8,698 bases of DNA, from contig DJXY01000105.1 in NCBI GenBank assembly GCA_002449915.1, positions 1-8,698 of the forward strand. The letters are read 5' to 3'. Below, piece after piece: positions 1 through 6,449 of this stretch (the first letter of the stretch is position 1; each line of letters begins with the position of its first letter). Origin of the DNA: Oribacterium sp. UBA6992. GTDB taxonomy: Bacteria > Bacillota > Clostridia > Lachnospirales > Lachnospiraceae. The position numbers and the translations under genes are program-made. Under the pieces are notes generated by a model that saw only the letters and a list, made by a program, of their open reading frames with translations, was not told the DNA's origin and made no database searches.

Positions 1-156
1 TTCCATCTGATGGAAGCCTATGACATGACGCTGGAGGCGACGATCACCAAGCTCATGTGGCTGATGCAGGAGTACCGGGGAGAGTATGATAAGATCCGCG
101 AGGGCTTCTATCGTCCGGTGAACTACGATATCCTCTGCGCCTTTGAGGAAAATTAA
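1..156 (+). CDS. L-asparaginase, C-terminal end (partial)
   Basis: Frame 1 is open from the window edge and ends in TAA at 154-156, giving the last 51 residues of a protein. The segment YDMTLEATITKLMWLM resembles the conserved C-terminal helix of bacterial type I (AnsA-like) asparaginases, which typically has a D-M-T-x-E-A-x-x-T-K-L pattern. The tail FYRPVNYDIL fits the family end seen in Clostridia. The enzyme hydrolyses asparagine to aspartate and ammonia, presumably in the cytoplasm. The catalytic threonines and lysine lie upstream of the window, so activity cannot be judged. No terminator hairpin follows the stop; the gene converges on the histidine kinase gene 20 bp away. The identification rests on a short recalled motif, so a related amidohydrolase (for example a GatD-like protein) is possible. 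Confidence 0.68.
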   Translation, partial: FHLMEAYDMTLEATITKLMWLMQEYRGEYDKIREGFYRPVNYDILCAFEEN

Positions 157-175
157 AAATGTAAGGAAAATTAAA
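146..175. repeat. 12-bp direct repeat at the asparaginase stop codon
   Basis: AGGAAAATTAAA occurs at 146-157 and again at 164-175, an 18-bp period. The first copy contains the asparaginase stop codon. The second repeats the same Glu-Asn-stop reading in frame just downstream. It looks like a small tandem duplication filling the convergent gap. Confidence 0.7.
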
Positions 176-176
176 T

Positions 177-1565
177 TCAGTGTATCGGGAGCTCCACGCA
201 GAAGGTATTGATGCCTACGGCGCTTTCTGCCCAGATGCGGCCTTTATGCTGTAATACAATATTCTCCGCGATGGCAAGACCCAGTCCGTAGCTATGGTTC
301 ATGGTTCTTGCCTGATCGCCACGGTAAAAGCGTTTAAAGATGTTTTTCTTGTCCTCCTCGGAAATCGGAGCTCCGGGATCGGAAACCGAAAACAGCAGAT
401 GATGGGTATCTTTCTTTTTAAGCTCTACATGTACCTCGCCCTTAGGGTCGCAGTATTTCTGTGCATTATCCAGCAGGATTTCAATAACCTGGCGAAGATG
501 CGCTGCGGATCCATTTACGCTAAGACCCTCTGTAAGCTCATCCGTAAGCTTCAGATCCCGTTCATAAAACACGGCTTCAAAGGTCAGAAGCTCGTTTCTT
601 ACAAGCTCCGTAAAATTGACATGCTCCGGAGTCATTTTCTGCAGTGCGCCGTTATCCACTCTTGCAAGCTCCAGGAGACTCTCCACAAGTCCACGCATCT
701 GGTGGGACATCGTGAGGATATTGTCAGTAAAGCGTGTATTGTTTTTTTCTTTTGCCTCCAGCCATTTGACCTGCTCTTTTGCATCCATGCCAAGCGGCAT
801 GCTCCGGCTCTGACCGGATTTTAAAAGCTCCGCGTTGGTGAGGATGACGGTCAGCGGCGTTTTAAGTTCATGCGATGCGTCGGATACAAACTGACGCTGC
901 TGGTTCCAGGTATCCTCTACGGGTTTTACTGCCCAGCGGGCAAAGAGGATGCTGATCAGGAGGAAGCTGAAAAATGCCAGAAGTCCAATCAGGATACAGT
1001 TCCGGAGAAGGCTCTGCATCGTACTGATTTCGCTGGAAATATCCGAGAAGACAATGACCGTTGCCGGAGTGCTTTGTCCGTCTGTTGTCACCTCGTCTGA
1101 TTTTTCAGAAGCCTGATCTGCATCATCGGATTTGGAGGCCTGTGCTGCCTTAAGATCATCATTTCTATGCCATGTGCTGTTTGTGCCATCATCTACCATG
1201 AAACGCAGACTGTACTGCGATAATGTACCGACCTTCTTTTCGGATTTCAGTGCCAGCACCGCAAGATCGCTTAAGGACTCCTCATCCGTGAGATCATAAT
1301 AGTCGCCGGATTTATTGAGGATGTTTCCTGCCTCGTCCAGTTCCAGCCGGAAAAATGGAAGTCGTATGTTTTTGGCATCCTCCGGATGATCATCCGGTCT
1401 CGGCCCGTGCGCCGGTGCGGAGAGCATCATCGACATCATGCGAATGTTTTCGTCCCGGAGTCTCCGGGAGGTAAGATTCAGAACAAGTCCGAAGATGATA
1501 ATCAGCATCATCGTGACAATAAACATCATGATGACGATAAAGCGTATACGGAGTTTTTTAAGCAT
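177..1565 (-). CDS. Two-component sensor histidine kinase
   Basis: A 462-residue membrane histidine kinase. TM1 spans about residues 8-31, an extracytoplasmic region about 32-187, and TM2 about 189-210. The DHp domain carries SHELKTPLT with the phospho-acceptor His232. The ATPase domain has an N box (IEILLDNAQKY, Asn367), a G1 box (SDPGAPI, Asp396), an F box (IFKRFYRG) and a G2 box (YGLGLAIA, 426-433). Only about 15 residues join TM2 to the DHp helix, so no complete HAMP domain is evident. The extracytoplasmic part ends in a Ser/Asp/Lys-rich stretch (about 138-166) that looks disordered. The DHp hairpin is about 17 residues longer than usual (about 251-275). It is the second gene of a minus-strand operon, overlapping the regulator by 8 nt with its ribosome site inside that gene. 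It should autophosphorylate and pass phosphate to the adjacent regulator; the signal is unknown. The divergent exporter genes are the obvious target. Confidence 0.95.
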   Translation of the reverse strand: MLKKLRIRFIVIMMFIVTMMLIIIFGLVLNLTSRRLRDENIRMMSMMLSAPAHGPRPDDHPEDAKNIRLPFFRLELDEAGNILNKSGDYYDLTDEESLSDLAVLALKSEKKVGTLSQYSLRFMVDDGTNSTWHRNDDLKAAQASKSDDADQASEKSDEVTTDGQSTPATVIVFSDISSEISTMQSLLRNCILIGLLAFFSFLLISILFARWAVKPVEDTWNQQRQFVSDASHELKTPLTVILTNAELLKSGQSRSMPLGMDAKEQVKWLEAKEKNNTRFTDNILTMSHQMRGLVESLLELARVDNGALQKMTPEHVNFTELVRNELLTFEAVFYERDLKLTDELTEGLSVNGSAAHLRQVIEILLDNAQKYCDPKGEVHVELKKKDTHHLLFSVSDPGAPISEEDKKNIFKRFYRGDQARTMNHSYGLGLAIAENIVLQHKGRIWAESAVGINTFCVELPIH

Positions 1566-2232
1566 GACTCACCTCCAGATGATAACCGAGACGTCTTGCG
1601 GCAACGATATTCAGATCAGAGCCGATGTTTTTAAGCTTTTTACGTAGAAATCCGACATATACTTCCACATGGTTTTCCACGGCATCCGAGTCAAAGCCCC
1701 AGACCTTGGAAAGAATCTGCTCCTTGGAGGTATTGCCGCCTTTGGCCTGCATGAGGAGCCGCATGACGTCATATTCGCGGGCAGAGAGCCGGATGGAGTT
1801 TCCATTGCAGTTCAGTGTGCAGGACTCAAGATCCAGAGAAGTATTTCCATAGGTAAGTTCATCCACTTCGGACCCCTGCCGGCGGAGGAGCGCATTGACA
1901 CAGGCGAGCAGCTCCCGGCTGTCAAATGGCTTTGTCAGATAATAGTCCGCTCCGGAGTTCAGCCCCTCCACCCGGTCCATAAGCTCGGATTTGGCGGTCA
2001 GCATCAGGATTGGCAGGCTGATGTGCTCCTGTCGGAGTTTCCTTGCGACCTGGTAGCCATTGAGCCTCGGCATCATTACATCCAGGATGATAAGATCGTA
2101 GACTCCGGTTTCTGCATACTGGAGACCGTCCTCTCCATCGTAAGCAGCATCGACAGTAAAACCTTTATCCTCCAGCAGAACCTTAATGGAATCCGCCAGT
2201 AATCTCTCATCTTCAACGATTAATATTTTCAT
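1558..2232 (-). CDS. OmpR/PhoB-family response regulator
   Basis: A 224-residue response regulator. The receiver domain (1-118) has the acidic pair Glu7-Asp8, phospho-acceptor Asp51 in LIILDVMMP, Thr79 and Lys101 in LTKPFD. A winged-helix DNA-binding domain follows (about 126-221). Its recognition-helix region reads SDAVENHVEVYVGFLRKKL and its terminal hairpin RRLGYHLE, both typical of the OmpR class. Length is normal. The ATG at 2230-2232 is preceded by GAGG eight bases upstream. It is the first gene of the kinase/regulator operon and ends in TAA inside the start of the kinase gene. Such regulators bind tandem direct repeats with a roughly 11-bp period, and TTTCAG boxes of that kind occur in the divergent region between this gene and the SLH/exporter operon. 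Autoregulation plus activation of the exporter is inferred. Confidence 0.96.
   Translation of the reverse strand: MKILIVEDERLLADSIKVLLEDKGFTVDAAYDGEDGLQYAETGVYDLIILDVMMPRLNGYQVARKLRQEHISLPILMLTAKSELMDRVEGLNSGADYYLTKPFDSRELLACVNALLRRQGSEVDELTYGNTSLDLESCTLNCNGNSIRLSAREYDVMRLLMQAKGGNTSKEQILSKVWGFDSDAVENHVEVYVGFLRKKLKNIGSDLNIVAARRLGYHLEVSHA
1569..1576 (-). promoter_or_regulatory. Ribosome binding site of the histidine kinase gene
   Basis: On the minus strand GGAGGTGA lies just before the kinase ATG, with 6 nt between GGAGG and the start codon. It sits inside the last codons of the regulator gene. With the 8-nt overlap this indicates translational coupling and fixes the start at 1565. Confidence 0.85.
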
Positions 2233-2264
2233 AGGTATAGCCTCGTTTCTTTTGCCGCTGTATT

Positions 2265-2309
2265 GGTTCCTAATATATCGGTTCCTTACATATCGGTTTC
2301 TTACATAAG
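2265..2309. repeat. Three tandem 15-bp repeats in the regulator leader
   Basis: Three contiguous 15-bp units lie at 2265-2279, 2280-2294 and 2295-2309. They share the pattern GGTTYCTWAYATAWS: GGTTCCTAATATATC, GGTTCCTTACATATC and GGTTTCTTACATAAG. They cover the expected transcription start and early 5' leader of the response-regulator operon. A 15-bp period differs from the roughly 11-bp period of OmpR-type sites, so this may be a second regulator's operator or an RNA-level element. Confidence 0.8.
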
Positions 2310-2340
2310 TATATTATGGAAAGCTGAAAACATCCTTAAA
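2308..2340 (-). promoter_or_regulatory. Candidate promoter and TTTCAG box of the regulator/kinase operon
   Basis: On the minus strand a -10-like TATACT lies at 2313-2308. TTTCAG lies at 2329-2324, exactly 10 nt upstream of it, and a degenerate TTTAAG at 2340-2335 is 11 bp further up. No good -35 hexamer is visible, as expected for activator-dependent initiation. The predicted start, near 2301, would leave a leader of about 69 nt before the regulator ATG. Confidence 0.5.
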
Positions 2341-2409
2341 ATTTCAAGAGCTTTTTCGGCATTAATTTGTTTTTTCGGATTTTTTTCATGCGTTCTTTTT
2401 TTAGACTAT

Positions 2410-2463
2410 TTTCAGACTGTTTTTCAGATTTTTCAGTTTCATTTCAGCTTGCTTCGGTACAAT
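2410..2463 (+). promoter_or_regulatory. Candidate activated promoter with four TTTCAG boxes (SLH/exporter operon)
   Basis: Exact TTTCAG hexamers start at 2410, 2422, 2431 and 2442 (steps 12, 9, 11). A -10-like TACAAT lies at 2458-2463, 10 nt after the last box. The -35 position (about 2435-2440) has no consensus hexamer, so an activator bound to the boxes would be needed. The predicted start is near 2470, giving a leader of about 38 nt. Helical phasing of direct repeats is typical of OmpR-family regulators, and the gene for one is transcribed divergently next door. The assignment to that regulator is inference. Confidence 0.6.
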
Positions 2464-2507
2464 GTGCATCGTTACAAAGAATCATGTTAACCGGAGAGGA
2501 GTTATTT

Positions 2508-3626
2508 ATGTATAGAAGATACCTGTATGGAGCGATGGCAGTGTTTGCCGGAGCCGGTGCTGTGTTTGCGTCCACACCCTTGGCGTCCTATGCCGCAGTC
2601 AATTTTGATATGAGGAAAAAGATTTTAAAATCCGCCAACATTATTGATTCTGTCAGCGCAGGCAATGAGGAAAGTATGGTTTCCAGAGCGGAATTTGCCA
2701 AGATGCTGGTACGTGCATCCAGCTACAACAACAGTGTCAGCGCCTATAATAACGTGTCGGTGTTCCCGGATGTAGCAACCGACAATACCTATGCTTCCTT
2801 TATCCGGCTGGCGGCAGAAAAGGGCTGGATGACCGCATATCTTGGAGGAAATTTCAAACCGGATCAGCCAATTAAATTTCACGAAGCGGTAAGGGCCTGC
2901 CTTACGCTGCTGGGATATACTTCGGATGACTTCTCCGGCAATCAGGTCGCCAACCGGATCGCCAAGGCGCAGTCTATCGGGTTCTCGGATGATCTCGGCA
3001 AGTCCGCAACGGATGAGCTCAGCTATCAGGACTGCATCAATCTGTTTTATAATCTGCTGATTACCAATACCAAGTCGCATGAAACTGAAACAAAATCCAG
3101 CTCCACAATTTACGGAGCAATCCTTGGATTCACGCTGACTTCGGATAATGAACTCAACATGATGGATACACTGACATCTAATTTAAAGGGACCGTATGTG
3201 CTTAAGTCCGGACGAAGCTTATCCTCCATCATTCCGTTTTCCGAGAGCGATGCTTCCTGCTTCCTGGACGGCGCAAGCTCCGATCCCGATGTCATTGAGG
3301 ATGCGGCAGAGAGTGAGGACGTAGTTGTTGTCTACTATAATACCTCGACAAAGTCCGTCTATGCCTATACCAGTGCCGGAACCACGGATGGGGATACTTC
3401 ACTTGGCACAGCCAAAGGCACATTGGATGCGATCTATTATAATTCCAGCAATGTCATGACCCCAACATCCATTTCGGTAGACGGTGTAGAGTACAAGATC
3501 ACGAGTACTGACATGCAGTATGCATTCTCCATCTACGGAAGTCTTGAGGTAAGCGATACCGTCACGATTGTGTATGAGACAGACAGTGATGGCAACAAGG
3601 TTGTGATCTCATACGTTAAGAACTAA
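2508..3626 (+). CDS. Secreted SLH-domain (S-layer homology-like) protein
   Basis: A 372-residue exported protein. A Sec signal peptide covers about residues 1-30 (MYRRYLYG, a hydrophobic Ala/Val core, then a cleavage-type ASYAA). SLH-like modules follow. The first is partial, with MVSRAEFAKMLVRAS (57-71). The second is well kept: FPDV at 86-89, then YASFIRLAAEKGWM and NFKPDQPIKFHEAVRACLTLLGY (115-137). A degenerate third lies around 146-187. SLH modules normally hold proteins on secondary cell-wall polymers. The C-terminal half (about 200-372) is Ser/Thr/Asp-rich and beta-like; I do not recognise a domain there. The start is ATG 2508, with GAGGAG six bases upstream. The frame is open back to 2367, but those 47 extra codons cross the promoter region and would hide the signal peptide. 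It is first in the exporter operon, 11 nt before the adaptor gene. Confidence 0.85.
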   Translation: MYRRYLYGAMAVFAGAGAVFASTPLASYAAVNFDMRKKILKSANIIDSVSAGNEESMVSRAEFAKMLVRASSYNNSVSAYNNVSVFPDVATDNTYASFIRLAAEKGWMTAYLGGNFKPDQPIKFHEAVRACLTLLGYTSDDFSGNQVANRIAKAQSIGFSDDLGKSATDELSYQDCINLFYNLLITNTKSHETETKSSSTIYGAILGFTLTSDNELNMMDTLTSNLKGPYVLKSGRSLSSIIPFSESDASCFLDGASSDPDVIEDAAESEDVVVVYYNTSTKSVYAYTSAGTTDGDTSLGTAKGTLDAIYYNSSNVMTPTSISVDGVEYKITSTDMQYAFSIYGSLEVSDTVTIVYETDSDGNKVVISYVKN

Positions 3627-3637
3627 GGGAGGAATGC

Positions 3638-5449
3638 ATGACAGCACAAAGCAGCACAATCGGAGCGGCGCCGAGAGCACCGAGAAAGAAATTCCGGCTT
3701 CCTTTTAAAAGAATTCTCGCGCTGATCCTTGTCATCGCAGTTGGCGGGGGATCGGCGTATTACTTCCTGGTTTACCGTAAGGCACAGAGCGCAAAGGCAG
3801 AGCGGAATATGAAAACCTCCACGGTATCCCGGGAGACCATTACATCAACGCTGTCGTCTTCGGGTACAATTTCGCCCAAGGATTCCTACTCCATTACTTC
3901 GATGGTGGACGGTGAGGTTGTAGAGGCAAACTTTGAGGAAGGAGATCAGGTAACGGCCGGACAGGTATTATATCGCATCGATTCCTCCTCGGTGGATACC
4001 CAGATCAACTCTGCCAACAGTTCTGTCAGCAGATCACAGAAGCAATATGATGAGGCACTGAGCGACTATAACAAACAGGCGGCGTTGCTTTCCGGTAACA
4101 CGTATAAGTCTACGGCATCCGGCTATATCAAGAGTTTAAAGATCAAAGCCGGACAGGAAATCAGCGGAAACACAGAAATCGCCGAGCTATATGATGAGTC
4201 GGTAATGGAGGTTTCCATTCCGTTTCTCTCCACGGAAGCGCAGCAGATTTCCGTCGGTTCCTCTGCAACGCTGTATCTCTCTGATACACTGGAGGAACTG
4301 CAGGGTACGGTGACAGCTGTTGCCGCTATGGATCAGACACTCACCGGAGGACAGATTGTCCGGGATGTTACCGTGCAGGTGCAGAACCCTGGCGGGCTCA
4401 CCACATCAATGACGGCAACCGCGGAGATCAACGGCTTCAGCTCCGCGGGTGATGCCGCGTTTACACCGGCAAAGGATATTACGATTACAGCATCGGATCT
4501 TTCCTCCAGTGTTAAAATTACACAGGTTCTGGTGCATGAGGGTGATTACATTTCCGAGGGTACCGCACTGTTTTCCATTGATGCAGAGGATGCGGAGGAT
4601 ATTCTTAAAAGCTATCAGGACAAGGTGGACTCCGCAGAGTCCAGTCTGGACAGCGCCAAGACCAGTCTGTCCAATACAGAAGATAACCTTGATAATTATA
4701 CCATCACCGCACCGATTTCCGGTACTGTCGTCACTAAGAGCGTAAAGCTTGGAGATAAGGTGCAGAATGGTAATTCCGCAACGGCACTGGCAGTAATCTA
4801 TGATCTCTCGGAGCTTACCTTCTCGATGAATATCGATGAACTGGATATTTCCAATGTCAAGGTCGGACAGACGGTTAGCGTCACTGCGGATGCATTCCCG
4901 GATGAAACCTATACCGGAACTGTCACCAATGTCTCTATGGAGGGTACCGCGTCCAACGGCGTCACCTATTATCCGGTGGAGGTTACGCTCACAGACTACG
5001 GTGATCTGCTGCCTGGTATGAATGTCTCCGGTGTCATTACACTCGATGAGGCAGACAATGTGATTGCGATACCGGTCGATGCATTGCAGCGTGGAAATAT
5101 CGTCTATGTTAAGGATAGTGACGCAAAATCATCAGATGCCGGTACGGATAAAGCTTCCAGCGACAAGGATCATAGCGGTAAAGACGATACCGTGCCGGAG
5201 GGCTTCCATGCAGTAGAAGTTACGACAGGTCTTGTGGATGACAGCTATGTGGAAATCACGTCTGGAAATCTGTCTGAAGGCGATGTCGTTTACATTACCC
5301 AGTCAACCGTGGAAGACAGCTCCGAGAGTACAATGATTCCTGGTATAGGTGGCGGAATGCCTGGCGATCAGAACGGACCCGGCGGTGGTCAGGGCAGACC
5401 CGGCAACGGCGGTGGACCGGGTGGCGGTCAGGGCGGCGGCCCAATGTAA
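3638..5449 (+). CDS. HlyD/MacA-type membrane fusion adaptor with duplicated lipoyl/hairpin unit
   Basis: A 603-residue adaptor with a basic N-terminus, one membrane anchor (about 25-46) and a large extracytoplasmic part. Unit A has a lipoyl half-motif (92-115, EGDQVTAGQVLYRID), a short helical hairpin (about 117-156), the second lipoyl half (158-185) and a beta-barrel region (about 190-265). Unit B repeats the plan: lipoyl half (293-315, EGDYISEGTALFSID), hairpin (about 317-354), second half (356-390) and barrel (about 393-468). A membrane-proximal domain follows (about 470-560), interrupted by a Ser/Asp/Lys-rich linker (493-517), then a Gly-rich tail (568-603). Adaptors of this family join an ABC transporter to outer components; the short hairpins fit a Gram-positive cell without a TolC channel. 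Its RBS is GGAGG at 3628-3632, 5 nt before ATG 3638. An out-of-frame ATG at 3634 is ignored. It presumably works with the downstream ATPase and permease. Confidence 0.92.
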   Translation: MTAQSSTIGAAPRAPRKKFRLPFKRILALILVIAVGGGSAYYFLVYRKAQSAKAERNMKTSTVSRETITSTLSSSGTISPKDSYSITSMVDGEVVEANFEEGDQVTAGQVLYRIDSSSVDTQINSANSSVSRSQKQYDEALSDYNKQAALLSGNTYKSTASGYIKSLKIKAGQEISGNTEIAELYDESVMEVSIPFLSTEAQQISVGSSATLYLSDTLEELQGTVTAVAAMDQTLTGGQIVRDVTVQVQNPGGLTTSMTATAEINGFSSAGDAAFTPAKDITITASDLSSSVKITQVLVHEGDYISEGTALFSIDAEDAEDILKSYQDKVDSAESSLDSAKTSLSNTEDNLDNYTITAPISGTVVTKSVKLGDKVQNGNSATALAVIYDLSELTFSMNIDELDISNVKVGQTVSVTADAFPDETYTGTVTNVSMEGTASNGVTYYPVEVTLTDYGDLLPGMNVSGVITLDEADNVIAIPVDALQRGNIVYVKDSDAKSSDAGTDKASSDKDHSGKDDTVPEGFHAVEVTTGLVDDSYVEITSGNLSEGDVVYITQSTVEDSSESTMIPGIGGGMPGDQNGPGGGQGRPGNGGGPGGGQGGGPM

Positions 5450-5458
5450 AGCGGCTGC

Positions 5459-5505
5459 ATTCGCATCCTGATCCTGTGAACAAAAGAGCAGAATCGGGTG
5501 CGGAT
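5459..5505 (+). other. Intercistronic hairpin between adaptor and ATPase genes
   Basis: ATTCGCATCC (5459-5468) pairs with GGGTGCGGAT (5496-5505), 10 pairs including two G·U. After a single bulged T (5469), GATCCTG (5470-5476) pairs with CAGAATC (5489-5495) with one C/A mismatch. The loop is 12 nt (5477-5488). No T-run follows, so it is not a standard intrinsic terminator. It lies in the only long gap (115 nt) of the exporter operon and could stabilise or process the mRNA. Confidence 0.55.
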
Positions 5506-5551
5506 ACAGGCAGAAAGCAGAGAACCTTATATCCTGAAATTTTAAACAGAT

Positions 5552-5557
5552 GGGAGG
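5552..5557 (+). promoter_or_regulatory. Ribosome binding site deciding the ATPase start
   Basis: GGGAGG lies 7 nt before ATG 5565. The earlier in-frame ATG at 5550 overlaps this site and has no Shine-Dalgarno sequence of its own, so 5565 is taken as the start. Confidence 0.8.
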
Positions 5558-5564
5558 CAGACAG

Positions 5565-6449
5565 ATGTCAGTACCTGAGGAAAGAAAAGAGGCGCTCCTT
5601 ACCAAGGACGCAGATATGAACCCGAAACCGCAGGCTTTTACGGGCGAGGAGGAAGATCCGGAAGCAGAGCACTATGGTGAAATCGAGAAGCTGGCAGCCG
5701 CGGCAAAGCAGCAGGGAAACTTGCCTCCGGCGGGACACGAGGGCGAGAAGCCGTTGCTGGAGCTTCATGATATTTATAAAATATACCAGATGGGTTCCGA
5801 GGAGGTGCATGCCAATGACGGCATTACCTTAAATGTTTATGATGGGGAGTTCGTCGCAATTGTCGGTAAGTCCGGCTCTGGTAAGTCTACGCTCATGAAT
5901 ATTATCGGCGCGCTGGATGTTCCGACGCGCGGGCAGTATCTCATTAATGGCGAGGACACCTCTCAAATGTCGGATGATGAACTCGCGGATATTCGGAACC
6001 GGAAAATCGGCTTTATCTTCCAGCAGTATAACCTTCTGCCTAAGGATAATCTCCTGGATAATGTGAGTCTCCCGCTGCTTTACGCGGGCGTACCCAAGGA
6101 GGAACGGCAACGGCGGGCAATGGAACAGCTGGAGCGAGTCGGGCTTCAAGATAAGTGGATGCAGCACCCAAGTCAGCTTTCCGGTGGTCAGCAGCAGAGA
6201 GTATCCATTGCGCGGGCGCTCGCCGGTCAGCCCGAGCTGATTCTTGCGGATGAGCCCACCGGCGCGCTGGACTCCAAAACCTCCCGGCAGGTGCTGGGAT
6301 TTTTAAAGGATATCAACAGCGATGGTAATACTGTCGTAATGATAACACATGATAACTCGATCGCCGTCGAGGCCAGACGGATTGTGCGGATCTCTGACGG
6401 CAAGGTCGTTTATGACGGATCAGCGGAGGAATATGCTAAACTCATTTAA
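5565..6449 (+). CDS. ABC transporter ATP-binding protein, MacB/LolD type
   Basis: A 294-residue ATPase. All nucleotide-binding motifs are intact: Walker A GKSGSGKST (101-109), Q-loop in IFQQYNLLP (about 151-159), signature LSGGQQQR (205-212), Walker B LILADEP (225-231) followed by TGALD (D-loop), and the switch His262 in ITHDN. The sequence matches the MacB/LolD/FtsE branch, which powers mechanotransmission-type exporters rather than classical importers. The domain proper starts near residue 63 (PLLELHDIYKIYQMG). The preceding 60 or so residues are an acidic, Glu- and Ala-rich extension not needed for the fold. The start is ATG 5565, with GGGAGG 7 nt upstream. It is followed by the permease gene with a 17-nt overlap, so the two subunits are likely made together and pair as a 2:2 complex with the adaptor. 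Confidence 0.96.
   Translation: MSVPEERKEALLTKDADMNPKPQAFTGEEEDPEAEHYGEIEKLAAAAKQQGNLPPAGHEGEKPLLELHDIYKIYQMGSEEVHANDGITLNVYDGEFVAIVGKSGSGKSTLMNIIGALDVPTRGQYLINGEDTSQMSDDELADIRNRKIGFIFQQYNLLPKDNLLDNVSLPLLYAGVPKEERQRRAMEQLERVGLQDKWMQHPSQLSGGQQQRVSIARALAGQPELILADEPTGALDSKTSRQVLGFLKDINSDGNTVVMITHDNSIAVEARRIVRISDGKVVYDGSAEEYAKLI
6425..6429 (+). promoter_or_regulatory. Ribosome binding site of the permease gene
   Basis: GGAGG lies 3 nt before ATG 6433, a short spacing, inside the end of the ATPase gene. With the 17-nt overlap this suggests coupled translation. It supports 6433 over the further upstream in-frame ATG at 6349, which lies deep in the ATPase gene. Confidence 0.7.

Noticed and set aside
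1669..2202. 177-codon plus-strand open frame antisense to the response regulator
   Set aside because: It mirrors a strongly supported gene, has no ribosome site and its product resembles no family I know.
2367..2507. N-terminal extension of the SLH protein frame (47 codons)
   Set aside because: It crosses the TTTCAG boxes and the -10, lacks a ribosome site, and would bury the clear signal peptide. GAGGAG fits ATG 2508.
5550..5564. Earlier ATG for the ATPase gene
   Set aside because: It overlaps the GGGAGG site that serves ATG 5565 and has no site of its own.
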